The position numbers were made by a program, and so were the translations under genes. DNA of 13,034 nucleotides from Chitinophagaceae bacterium (lineage in GTDB: Bacteria > Bacteroidota > Bacteroidia > Chitinophagales > Chitinophagaceae): contig JAIEQT010000412.1 in NCBI GenBank assembly GCA_019747455.1, forward strand, positions 1 through 13,034, read 5' to 3'. The stretch's first letter is position 1. Every line of letters starts with the position of its first letter. A model generated the notes under the pieces. It did not search any database and was not told where the DNA came from. It worked only from the letters and a program-made list of their open reading frames with translations. Shown one piece after another: positions 1 to 7,094 of this stretch.

Positions 1-3000
1 TCTCCAAATAATACCGATATTGTTGATATAAGCATAAACCCTACATGCTTTAATCGAAAGCTTGTTACTATTTTTAATGGGTATATCCCAATTAAGGCGT
101 ATATCCCTTAAGCGAATATGATCACCCCTTTCTATGAGTGCTGATGAGTATTGATAAAATTCATCTGCTGCAGGTATTGCGGGGTAAGTGGCAGCAGGTA
201 CTTGCGTACGCAATTCATCTCCGGGTGTTCTCCAGCGCCTATCATAATCGGCATGTAATGCCGGTGTTCCACCCAATGAGCTGTTGTAAGCATTATTGTA
301 CAGTATTGAATTTCTTCTGAAATAAAAACTCAATGAATACACGAAATTCAAAGAGACCGACCAGTTCTTATAAGTAATATCGTTTCTCCAATTGCCAAAA
401 AAGGTGGGCCTGCCCGAACCAAAATATTGTAGCTCACCAGTGCTTGCCGGGCTAATTAACCTTGTGTAGTTTTTATTGATAGTATCGGCCAACATTCCTT
501 GTGCTGCACCTGTATTGGGGTCTAAGCCAGCCCAGGGATAAGCAAATACCGCAGACCATGGTTTGCCTTCCAACGGATTACCAGTTATGGTAGTTATATA
601 GGCTTTTACTTGCCCCGGTCGTACCAAGTACTTGGTGATTTTATCTGCATTATAGCTAAACAAAAATTGGGTGTTCCAACGAATGGGCGATTCAATAATA
701 CTAGCATTCAACGTAATATCTACACCGCGTGTTTGTAAGTTGGCAATGTTTTGTCGAAAAGTGCTAACACCGGTTTGAGGTGCCACCGGGCTTGCCCCAA
801 TTAGGTTCCTCCCGTTTTTCACATAATACTCAACACTACCATTTATTTTTCCTTTCCACAAAGAAAAATCAACGGCTACATTCAACATATAAATTTGCTC
901 CCAAGATAAATTTGGATTAGGCGGATTATTAAGAAAAGCTGCAGGTTGAGCGAATACGCTCGATATCCCTAAGCCGGCTGTTGTAAATGCCGTAGTAGAT
1001 TTATCGATATTGCCACTTACCCCATAAGTAGCCCGTAGCTTGAGCATATTAACTAAAGCCGAACGAAACCATTTTTCTTTATGCAATACCCAGCCAGTAC
1101 CTACCGACCATAAAGGAACGCTTTGTTGATTGGCGTTTACACCAAATAAATTAGACGCATCATTGCGTACACTCAAATTAAATTGATACCGCTCCTTATA
1201 ACTATAGCCCGCATTACCAAACCAAGAGATAAACCGATCTACTGTTTTACTCTGCGAATTATTTAAAGAGATCCGAGAGTTGAAATTGGAAGGTAGTGTT
1301 ACAAAAGTTGAAATAGGATTGATATCAATATCGGTTTCGTTTTCTTCATTATAACCATAACGCCTGTAAGCCGATCGCTTGGTTACTATCTGTCTTATTT
1401 CAGTACCCCCTAACATATCCAAACGATGATCGGTACCGAATTTTGTTTGGTAATTAAATTGTAGTCTTCCGTTCTGGCTGGTAAAATTTTGATTGGTTCT
1501 GTCTACTATATCACCCAGGGGAATTGCCCTGGTAGGAATGCCTGTTAGATAATTGGGTTGGGTAAACCTGTTGATGATATCTCTTGTAGCATACAAATCC
1601 ATGGATTGTACATTCTTATTATCACTAGCCCCTGTTTCTAATTGATAGGAGGCTTGAACCTGTAATCCCTTTTGTATATTGTATTGTAGCGATAGTAGCA
1701 CCCTTGTATCTAATCTGGTAGTGCTATTATTATTGTTGCGAACATCATCGTAAGGTTTATTTTGCCAGTTCAGTAACTGCCCTTGTCCAATAGTATCGAG
1801 CCAGGCCTTTGTATAATCTCTATAAATTGGTAAGGCCGTACCATCATTGGCTACCAATGGTTGGTACAGGGCATAATTGTTTAGATAAACGCCCGATGGA
1901 TTGCCCGTGGTGCTGGTTGTAAAATTTATATCGCCACTAAAATTGAGTTTATTCGGAATGATATTTACCTGTGTACGATTGCGCAAAGTAACCCTGCTTT
2001 GGTTACTACCTAGTTGAGAAAAGCGGGAATCGTCCCAACCGGCCGAAAAATAATATTGAGCCCTATCTCCACCACCCGAAATATTCAGGGCATATTGTTG
2101 TGCCACGGAAGTTCGGTAAAAATAATCGGTTAGGTCTCTCCGATTATCTGCCCCTAATAATTGCTGAATTTGCATTGCCGAATCGCTTGCAGAAATGGTT
2201 CCATTCTTTCTGTCATTAAAAACAACTACTGCCGGCGATAAGCCGGGAAAACGTTGCCCTATGCGGCTATTATAAAAACCCCTGCCAAAAAGAAAGGATT
2301 CCATATCAATAAGAGAAGAAACAGCTGCCTGGGGTTGATAAAACAAATCGGGTTTATCTCCTATTGTGATATTGGTATTAAACTGTATCCTTGGTGCTGC
2401 TGATTGTTTTCCTTTTTTGGTAGTAATTACAATTACGCCATTGCCCGCACGTACTCCCCAAATAGAAGAGGCCGCGGCATCTTTTAATAAGCTAATAGAT
2501 TCTATATCATTCGGGTTGATTTGGTTGAGATCTCCTTCATAAGGAAAATTATCAACCACAATAAGAGGTTGGGTATTTGCCAGTATGGTACTCCTACCTC
2601 GTATTTGTATGGCCGATTCATTGGCATTGGCAGTTCGGTTACGATTAAATAGTAATCCCGAGGCAATACCATCTAACCGATCTAAAATATTGGCACCTAC
2701 TTTTCTATTCAATAATTCATTATTTATTTTAACAAAAGAGCCTGTAGCCCTTTCGGCAGGAATAGATTGGTAGCCGGTTTGTACTTCTACATCGGCTAGG
2801 TTAGTATTATTGGGCACTAGCGTAATGATCATAAAGTTGTTGCTATTTAATACTATACGCTGTGTAGTGTAGCCGGTAAGGCTTACCAATAATGTATCGG
2901 GGAATGTGTTGATACTGATTTCAAAACCACCATCGGCCCTTGTGGTTGCTTGTTTACGCGATGTAGATAAATACAATATCGCTTCCTGTAATGGACTATT

Positions 3001-3096
3001 GGTTGGGGCAGCCACTACCCGCCCTTGTAGTATGCTTTGGCCATAGGATAAACTACCGCATAGGCAAAGCAATACCAGTAAGCAAATCTTTTTCAT
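1..3096 (-). CDS. SusC/RagA family TonB-linked outer-membrane transporter (3' end beyond window)
   Basis: This is an outer-membrane beta-barrel that imports glycans, peptides or other large nutrients, powered by TonB and normally paired with a SusD lipoprotein. The reading frame is open for 1032 codons from the ATG at 3096 to the window edge, with no stop or frameshift when read line by line. Residues 1-19 are a signal peptide (MKKICLLVLL start, cleavage likely after SYG). Residues about 22-95 are a carboxypeptidase-regulatory-like domain. The plug domain follows at about 113-230, with IRGRS (165-169), PLIVVDNFPYEGD, IESISLLKDAAASSIWG and GNGVIVITTKKGK, all hallmarks of SusC/RagA proteins. 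The rest is barrel, rich in aromatic-ended strands. The visible end, around LNWDIPIKNSNKLSIKACRV, resembles the last strands of the family, so perhaps 50 residues are missing. Just before the plug it reads GYQSIPAERATGSF, a variant of the usual VVVTGYG segment. The substrate cannot be told. Confidence 0.96.
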   Translation of the reverse strand, partial: MKKICLLVLLCLCGSLSYGQSILQGRVVAAPTNSPLQEAILYLSTSRKQATTRADGGFEISINTFPDTLLVSLTGYTTQRIVLNSNNFMIITLVPNNTNLADVEVQTGYQSIPAERATGSFVKINNELLNRKVGANILDRLDGIASGLLFNRNRTANANESAIQIRGRSTILANTQPLIVVDNFPYEGDLNQINPNDIESISLLKDAAASSIWGVRAGNGVIVITTKKGKQSAAPRIQFNTNITIGDKPDLFYQPQAAVSSLIDMESFLFGRGFYNSRIGQRFPGLSPAVVVFNDRKNGTISASDSAMQIQQLLGADNRRDLTDYFYRTSVAQQYALNISGGGDRAQYYFSAGWDDSRFSQLGSNQSRVTLRNRTQVNIIPNKLNFSGDINFTTSTTGNPSGVYLNNYALYQPLVANDGTALPIYRDYTKAWLDTIGQGQLLNWQNKPYDDVRNNNNSTTRLDTRVLLSLQYNIQKGLQVQASYQLETGASDNKNVQSMDLYATRDIINRFTQPNYLTGIPTRAIPLGDIVDRTNQNFTSQNGRLQFNYQTKFGTDHRLDMLGGTEIRQIVTKRSAYRRYGYNEENETDIDINPISTFVTLPSNFNSRISLNNSQSKTVDRFISWFGNAGYSYKERYQFNLSVRNDASNLFGVNANQQSVPLWSVGTGWVLHKEKWFRSALVNMLKLRATYGVSGNIDKSTTAFTTAGLGISSVFAQPAAFLNNPPNPNLSWEQIYMLNVAVDFSLWKGKINGSVEYYVKNGRNLIGASPVAPQTGVSTFRQNIANLQTRGVDITLNASIIESPIRWNTQFLFSYNADKITKYLVRPGQVKAYITTITGNPLEGKPWSAVFAYPWAGLDPNTGAAQGMLADTINKNYTRLISPASTGELQYFGSGRPTFFGNWRNDITYKNWSVSLNFVYSLSFYFRRNSILYNNAYNSSLGGTPALHADYDRRWRTPGDELRTQVPAATYPAIPAADEFYQYSSALIERGDHIRLRDIRLNWDIPIKNSNKLSIKACRVYAYINNIGIIWR

Positions 3097-3147
3097 TTTT
3101 TGCAGTTAATTGGTTTAAAAAAATGGTTGCTTGGGGGGAAATAGTTA

Positions 3148-3414
3148 CTATACCGGGTTCTTTGGTTTTTTAGCATATTGTGTTTTTAATAAACACCATG
3201 CTGAACCTTTTGGATGAACTAGTATTATGTGGTTTTTCATCTTAAACGCTCTACGCAAAGTAATAATTCGCCAGTGAGGTGTAAACAAAGGGGTGCCTGC
3301 TTTTTCGGCCAGTATTTTTCGTTTTAATAAATGGCATAGGATTATATCTAGTGTTTCTTTGGAAACAGCTGCCCGTTTAATCCATAACTCCCTGTTCAAT
3401 TGCAAGTCTTTCAT
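3148..3414 (-). CDS. hypothetical 88-residue basic protein (doubtful)
   Basis: This open frame starts at the ATG at 3414 (MKDLQLNRELWIKRAAVSKE) and stops 51 bases before the SusC-like start, on the same strand. A GTG five codons upstream (3429) would give 93 residues. The protein is rich in Lys and Arg, has no signal peptide and no membrane helix, and matches no family I recognise. In its favour are its position and orientation between two genes and its length in a stretch with no competing gene. Against it are the lack of any recognisable motif and an odd composition near the C-terminus. If real it may be co-transcribed with the transporter. It could equally be chance coding in the transporter's leader region. 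Confidence 0.3.
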   Translation of the reverse strand: MKDLQLNRELWIKRAAVSKETLDIILCHLLKRKILAEKAGTPLFTPHWRIITLRRAFKMKNHIILVHPKGSAWCLLKTQYAKKPKNPV

Positions 3415-3503
3415 AAGAATAGGTTTCACAAAAGCGAATAAAAAACGCTGGGGATAATATTAGTTAAGACTCTGTAGTACAATTATACGGAAAAAAACTA
3501 AAT

Positions 3504-3519
3504 TCAACGTATATGTTGA
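3504..3519. promoter_or_regulatory. near-perfect palindrome, candidate operator of the XRE regulator
   Basis: The 16 bases TCAACGTATATGTTGA form an inverted repeat with perfect TCAAC/GTTGA arms. One symmetric pair in the centre fails to match, giving 14 of 16 positions symmetric. The element ends 33 bases before the ATG of the XRE gene, where a promoter would be expected. Small Cro/C1-type regulators commonly bind such dyads in their own promoters, so autoregulation is a reasonable inference. Binding is not shown by the sequence. Confidence 0.4.
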
Positions 3520-3552
3520 TAAACTTTTTCTATTGAATAAATACTTTGGGCT

Positions 3553-3777
3553 ATGCCCATTAGTAAAAAACAGAAATTACTATTAAAGAATTTAGGCCAA
3601 AAGCTTAAATTAATGCGACAAGCAAAGGGGCTTACACTAAAAGAATTAGGTTATCGGGTAGATAAAGATCCACAGTCTATTTCAAGAGTTGAAATGGGTG
3701 ATATAAATCCTACGTATTTATACTTAATGCAAATTTGTGAAGGACTTGAAATTGAAATGACTGACTTATTTAAATAA
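3553..3777 (+). CDS. small XRE-family (Cro/C1-type) helix-turn-helix regulator
   Basis: This 74-residue protein is a single Cro/C1-type DNA-binding domain with almost nothing else. After a basic N-terminus (MPISKKQKLLLKN), helix 1 is LGQKLKLMRQAKG. The turn-helix core is LTLKELGYRVDKDPQSISRV, followed by EMGDINPTYLYLMQICEGLEIEMTDLF, the classic end of the fold. Such stand-alone domains act as transcriptional repressors or activators in the cytoplasm, usually as dimers. The ATG at 3553 is the only sensible start because the fold begins right after it. No Shine-Dalgarno box is seen, as is usual in Bacteroidota. A palindrome at 3504-3519 may be its own operator. It converges on the membrane-protein gene downstream, 11 bases away, so the two are not co-transcribed. 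Its targets are unknown; there is no toxin, phage or conjugation gene beside it. Confidence 0.9.
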   Translation: MPISKKQKLLLKNLGQKLKLMRQAKGLTLKELGYRVDKDPQSISRVEMGDINPTYLYLMQICEGLEIEMTDLFK

Positions 3778-3796
3778 GTAAATTGAAATTACTTAT
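3764..3796. repeat. overlapping palindromes across two convergent stop codons, possible weak bidirectional terminator
   Basis: ACTTATTTAAATAAGT (3764-3779) is a perfect 16-base palindrome that contains the XRE stop codon. Its right arm, ATAAGTAA (3774-3781), also pairs perfectly with TTACTTAT (3789-3796) across a 7-base loop, and that second hairpin holds both stop codons. The two hairpins share an arm, so they exclude each other. The stems are A+T rich and have no clear T-tract, so termination is an inference from placement between convergent genes. Confidence 0.35.
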
Positions 3797-4493
3797 CGGC
3801 AAACACGGCCTCACCTTTTACTAACCAAGCAAATCCAAAGGCCCAAACAGCAAAGCTTTCCAACCAAAAAGTTAAGTGATTGCTTATATAAAACCGCTCT
3901 GGTATTATAATACCGTATGATCCCAGTAATATAGATACAATTGAAAAAACTATTATTAGGGCTGATAGTATATAGATGCCATTTCTAAATTTTTTTTCTT
4001 TTGTTTTGAATGACTGTAACCCTTGCTCGGTTTTGGTAAATTGAAACCCCGACATAATTGCTAAGCAAATAAGAAAAATACCGGCAGCTATTAAGTGTAT
4101 TGTTTCGCGTAGCTTATTAACAGGAAGGGTAGTAATAGAATAGCTCGCATATTTGTTCTCTTCTACAATGGCTAAATTATGCGTTGGCAGTGCAATAACC
4201 ACTAACGCAGCAATACCCGCCATGGTGCAAATAATAAAATCGGTATTATCATACCCCTTATAAATGATCAAACTAAGCGCAATAAACCCAATAACCACTG
4301 AAAAATATGGGTTTGCGCGTGTATAGAAATAGTGACTAATCGAAGGCAGTGGGTAGTAGTAATCATGTATAATAAATACCACAAGCCATAGTATCACCGG
4401 CAAAAGAATACCCGAAAGCCCTATAAAAACCCTTAGCGTTGATTCTTTTTTTATAGAAAGCGTACCCGCATCGCCAGCATTACTACTATACAT
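3789..4493 (-). CDS. six-helix integral membrane protein of unknown function
   Basis: This 234-residue protein has about six predicted membrane helices, near residues 22-42, 62-79, 84-104, 130-150, 172-193 and 206-226, and no cleavable signal peptide. Between helices 1 and 2 it reads PLPSISHYFYTRANPYF, and after helix 2 YKGYDNTD. I associate this pattern with a group of uncharacterised Bacteroidota membrane proteins, possibly DUF998-like, but I cannot confirm the family. No transport, catalytic or metal-binding motif is evident. The ATG at 4493 leaves a 20-residue polar N-terminus before helix 1. It stands alone: the XRE gene converges from one side and the signalling operon diverges from the other across 257 bases. 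That makes it a single-gene transcript whose job cannot be inferred. Confidence 0.85.
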   Translation of the reverse strand: MYSSNAGDAGTLSIKKESTLRVFIGLSGILLPVILWLVVFIIHDYYYPLPSISHYFYTRANPYFSVVIGFIALSLIIYKGYDNTDFIICTMAGIAALVVIALPTHNLAIVEENKYASYSITTLPVNKLRETIHLIAAGIFLICLAIMSGFQFTKTEQGLQSFKTKEKKFRNGIYILSALIIVFSIVSILLGSYGIIIPERFYISNHLTFWLESFAVWAFGFAWLVKGEAVFADK

Positions 4494-4750
4494 ACGAACC
4501 TAATTTATCCATTGGGCTCTTAAATTGCCATTTTTATACGGGCAAAAAAAACTGCTTTTGATTATTTTTTGTGTGGGTACTACTCATAGAAAAATGGCAT
4601 TGCCTAACGCACAAAATTAGATTTATATACGATAGATGCTGAGAGGAAAAACCCTGATTATAAAAAGGGATTATTCCTGAAACTTTCTTAACGCGAAAAT
4701 TTTCTATCCGTTGCTGTTAGCTTAGGGTATTCTTTACCTAAAAAAAATTT
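4494..4750. other. divergent intergenic region, no gene seen
   Basis: These 257 bases separate the minus-strand membrane protein from the plus-strand signalling operon and must hold promoters for both. I see no convincing Bacteroidota -33/-7 pair. The only dyad near the operon is AGGGATTATTCCT at 4666-4678, a 13-base palindrome with one mismatched pair, 72 bases before the first ATG. It may be a regulator site, but this is weak. Confidence 0.4.
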
Positions 4751-5014
4751 ATGGCAACCAATTACGTACAAAAAATGAATTTTTTTCTATCGCGCAACAA
4801 ACTTCAAAAAATATTAGAAGACGCAGCAGGTACTCCCTGGACGGGTCTCGATTTAAACCTGGCCATTGCCGATACCGGTAAAGTGTATATTGAAGTAGTT
4901 ACCTATATTCCTGAAAATTCACCAAGTATACCCGGTTCAGGTACCAATGACAGCGGTGATGATAATGCCGCAATTCCTACACCACCGGGTGGGCATACCA
5001 ATGATTATTTTTAG
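4751..5014 (+). CDS. small 87-residue protein, first gene of a sensor-kinase operon
   Basis: I do not recognise this protein. The ATG at 4751 gives MATNYVQKMNFFLSRNKLQK, then a compact, probably folded segment (LEDAAGTPWTGLDLNLAIAD, then VYIEVVTYIPEN) up to about residue 55. After that comes a flexible, acidic tail rich in Pro, Gly, Ser and Asp that ends PTPPGGHTNDYF. There is no signal peptide or membrane helix, so it is cytoplasmic unless exported by a dedicated route. The next gene starts 22 bases downstream on the same strand and is followed closely by a kinase and a regulator, so it is very likely co-transcribed with them. It may be an accessory component, a modulator of the membrane sensor, or a peptide precursor (the GG near the C-terminus is suggestive only). 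An ordered N-terminus and clean operon spacing argue that it is a real gene. Confidence 0.75.
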   Translation: MATNYVQKMNFFLSRNKLQKILEDAAGTPWTGLDLNLAIADTGKVYIEVVTYIPENSPSIPGSGTNDSGDDNAAIPTPPGGHTNDYF

Positions 5015-5036
5015 ATTTACCTATTAATTTGATCCA

Positions 5037-5705
5037 TTGACTTTTTCTTCTTTTGTTCAAACTTTTTTAGACGGGCTTGCCCCGATGATCCCCATTGTAG
5101 TAATTGCCATAAAGTATCCGACACTACCCCATGTAGGTATCCGCTGGATACTTTTATTTTTTATAGCCTGTTTTGCCGGCTATGCCTTTGCCGCTACCAT
5201 TGGGGTTTGTGGCTTCAATAACTTATGGCTATATAACTGGTTGCCACTGATTTTTTCCGTACCCTTATTTTTTTATTTTAAAATCTTGCACAAAGGCCAA
5301 ATAGCCATCATTACCAATATGGTATTGGCTGCCGGCTGTATATTGATATATGCCTTTAACCCACAGCATCTATGGAAACCCAACGCCTTCGCCAGTTTAT
5401 TGTATATTTATTTTGCCTGTTTTATTATTGTTAATGCAGCTTGCTTTTATATCGAAGAGTTTCAATACATGAACTCGATTCCTATTTGGGAAAAAAATGC
5501 CTTTTGGTTTGTAAGCAGCTTACTTATCTATGCCGGTTTCTCTGCCTTTATATGGGCTTCTTTTGGTGGTATGATGGATAGGGCCATGGCACTAAAACTT
5601 ACCGAAGACCAATTGAAATATATCGGCGATTTGTGGAAACTGCATAATTTTATATTTGCCATATCTTGTATTCTTTATACCAGCTACCTACTTTGGAAGA
5701 AATAA
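5037..5705 (+). CDS. seven-helix membrane protein, probable sensory partner of the kinase
   Basis: This 222-residue protein has about seven membrane helices, near residues 10-27, 36-55, 62-83, 87-107, 117-138, 153-178 and 198-220, with short loops and almost no soluble part. An in-frame TAA at 5025-5027 limits the start to the TTG at 5037 or the later ATG at 5085 (residue 17). TTG is preferred because it keeps the first helix whole. No transporter or enzyme motif is seen. The last helix begins LWKLHNFIFAIS, and the loop before it is charged (residues 181-198). It lies between the small protein and a kinase that lacks its own sensor domain, and it overlaps the kinase gene. The simplest reading is that it senses a membrane or periplasmic signal and passes it to the kinase. 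This role is inferred from context; the ligand is unknown. Confidence 0.85.
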   Translation: MTFSSFVQTFLDGLAPMIPIVVIAIKYPTLPHVGIRWILLFFIACFAGYAFAATIGVCGFNNLWLYNWLPLIFSVPLFFYFKILHKGQIAIITNMVLAAGCILIYAFNPQHLWKPNAFASLLYIYFACFIIVNAACFYIEEFQYMNSIPIWEKNAFWFVSSLLIYAGFSAFIWASFGGMMDRAMALKLTEDQLKYIGDLWKLHNFIFAISCILYTSYLLWKK

Positions 5706-6460
5706 ATCAACATATCTCTACCGTTACCCTCGCTGCATTTGTATTTCTCTTTTTTATTGTATTCTTTCTATCCTTCCTCTTTCTTTACTTTAGAAAATTT
5801 TATCGCCTCCAAGCAGATAAAAAACAATTGGAGGTTCAATTTCAAAAAGAAGTAGCTGCGGCTGCTATCGAAATTCAGGAAGCGCTTTTGAGCAGACTTA
5901 GCCTTGATATTCACGATAATGTAAACCAAACCCTTAGTCTCGCTAAAATACAGATATCGGGTCTTCTGCTTACTAACCAAAATGATAAAAAACTTATTGC
6001 AGAAGCTAAATCCAATATTAGCGATGCCATTAATACATTGCGTAATATGGCCAAAAGTATGAATGGAGATACCGTTATTCAAATCGGTTTTAGGCATGCA
6101 ATTAAAGAATTAATTAATAGTATCAATAATAGCGATATACTTCACATTACACTCGTTGAAGTTGGCGCTCCCTTTAATCTTCATGCAGATAAATCTTTAC
6201 TTGTTTTTAGGATGGTACAAGAAGCCATACAAAATGTACTTAAACATGCAAATGCCACTCTTGTAATTATTCGTCTTACAAATGATCATGATTATTGCTC
6301 AATAGAAATTCAGGATAATGGAATTGGTTTCGATACTAGCGCAGAAATAAAAGAAGGTATAGGCATCAATAGTTTGTACAAAAGAGTAGCTTTACTTGGC
6401 GGCAAACTAAGTATCAAAAGCAGCCCACAAAAAGGTACAACAGTTAATATCCATCTATAA
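5693..6460 (+). CDS. sensor histidine kinase, HisKA_3/NarX-type, one membrane helix and no sensor domain
   Basis: This is the kinase of a two-component system: it autophosphorylates on His and passes the phosphate to the regulator encoded next. The start chosen is the TTG at 5693 (MEEINQHISTVT, 255 residues, 13-base overlap with the preceding gene). A TTG at 5666 would add nine residues and increase the overlap; no ATG is available before the kinase core. A single membrane helix lies at about 11-33, then a short coiled linker. The dimerisation/phosphoacceptor helix reads RLSLDIHDNVNQTL, with phospho-His at residue 74. The ATPase domain shows the N box (EAIQNVLKHANA, Asn181), G1 (DNGIGFD, 208-214) and G2 (GIGI, from 222), and ends GTTVNIHL, so it is complete. 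The periplasmic part is only about ten residues, so it cannot bind a ligand by itself and probably reads the seven-helix protein. Confidence 0.93.
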   Translation: MEEINQHISTVTLAAFVFLFFIVFFLSFLFLYFRKFYRLQADKKQLEVQFQKEVAAAAIEIQEALLSRLSLDIHDNVNQTLSLAKIQISGLLLTNQNDKKLIAEAKSNISDAINTLRNMAKSMNGDTVIQIGFRHAIKELINSINNSDILHITLVEVGAPFNLHADKSLLVFRMVQEAIQNVLKHANATLVIIRLTNDHDYCSIEIQDNGIGFDTSAEIKEGIGINSLYKRVALLGGKLSIKSSPQKGTTVNIHL

Positions 6461-6464
6461 AATT

Positions 6465-7094
6465 ATGAAAACCCCCATTGCCATTGTAGACGACCATACT
6501 CTTTTTCGCCAAGGATTAGCCTCCCTAATTAATAGTAGCCCGGTATATGAGGTTTGCTTAGATTGTAGTGATGGCTTAGCATTGGAACATCTGTTACCAA
6601 GCGCTGAAACAAAACCCAAAATTCTATTGCTCGATATTATGATGAAGCATAAAAACGGTTATGAAACAGCCGTTTGGCTCAGGAATAACTATCCTGATAT
6701 TTTAATACTAACCTTGAGTACTATGGATCATGAAATGAGTATTATTAGGATGATACGACATGGTGCCAGGGGATATATTTTAAAAGACGCGGATACGGAG
6801 GAGCTTTTTACTGCTTTTACGTCATTACTTGATGAGGGCTATTACTATAACGAATTGGTAACGCAGAAAATAGTAAAGGGGCTACACAACAGTATTCATG
6901 TTAACGAAAACGAAACCCGGTTTTTACAACTTGCCTGTAATGATATGAGCTATCAGCAAATTGCAGAAGCCATGCACAAGAGCGAAAAAACCGTTGATGG
7001 CTACCGCGCTGATCTCTTTAAAAAATTTCAAGTAACCTCACGCGTGGGTATGGTACTTTACGCAATACGTGCAGGGTTGGTGAATTGGCAGTGA
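6465..7094 (+). CDS. NarL/FixJ family response regulator with LuxR-type DNA-binding domain
   Basis: This 209-residue transcription factor is activated by phosphorylation from the adjacent kinase; only four bases separate the two genes. The receiver domain (about 1-120) has the acidic pair Asp9-Asp10, the phosphoacceptor Asp57 in ILLLDIMM, the switch residue Ser85 (ILTLSTMD) and Lys107 (YILKDAD), so it should be functional. The C-terminal helix-turn-helix (about 148-205) contains ETRFLQLACNDMSYQQIAEA and HKSEKTVDGYRADLFKKF, the LuxR/GerE pattern. The ATG at 6465 is directly before the conserved IAIVDDH strand. It most likely controls its own operon and unknown further genes. The S9 peptidase downstream is a candidate target only because it is the next gene on the same strand. 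Confidence 0.95.
   Translation: MKTPIAIVDDHTLFRQGLASLINSSPVYEVCLDCSDGLALEHLLPSAETKPKILLLDIMMKHKNGYETAVWLRNNYPDILILTLSTMDHEMSIIRMIRHGARGYILKDADTEELFTAFTSLLDEGYYYNELVTQKIVKGLHNSIHVNENETRFLQLACNDMSYQQIAEAMHKSEKTVDGYRADLFKKFQVTSRVGMVLYAIRAGLVNWQ

Noticed and set aside
3542..3548. TACTTTG as a Bacteroidota -7 promoter box for the XRE gene
   Set aside because: It is one base short of TAnnTTTG, lies four bases from the ATG, and the nearest upstream TTG is wrongly spaced.
4526..4599. Inverted repeat TGCCATTTTT/AAAAATGGCA in the divergent intergenic region
   Set aside because: Ten-base arms 54 bases apart in A+T-rich DNA; could be chance and suggests no specific function.
5768..6097. Minus-strand open frame of 109 codons
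   Set aside because: It is antisense to the kinase core, including the phospho-His helix, and shows no family features.
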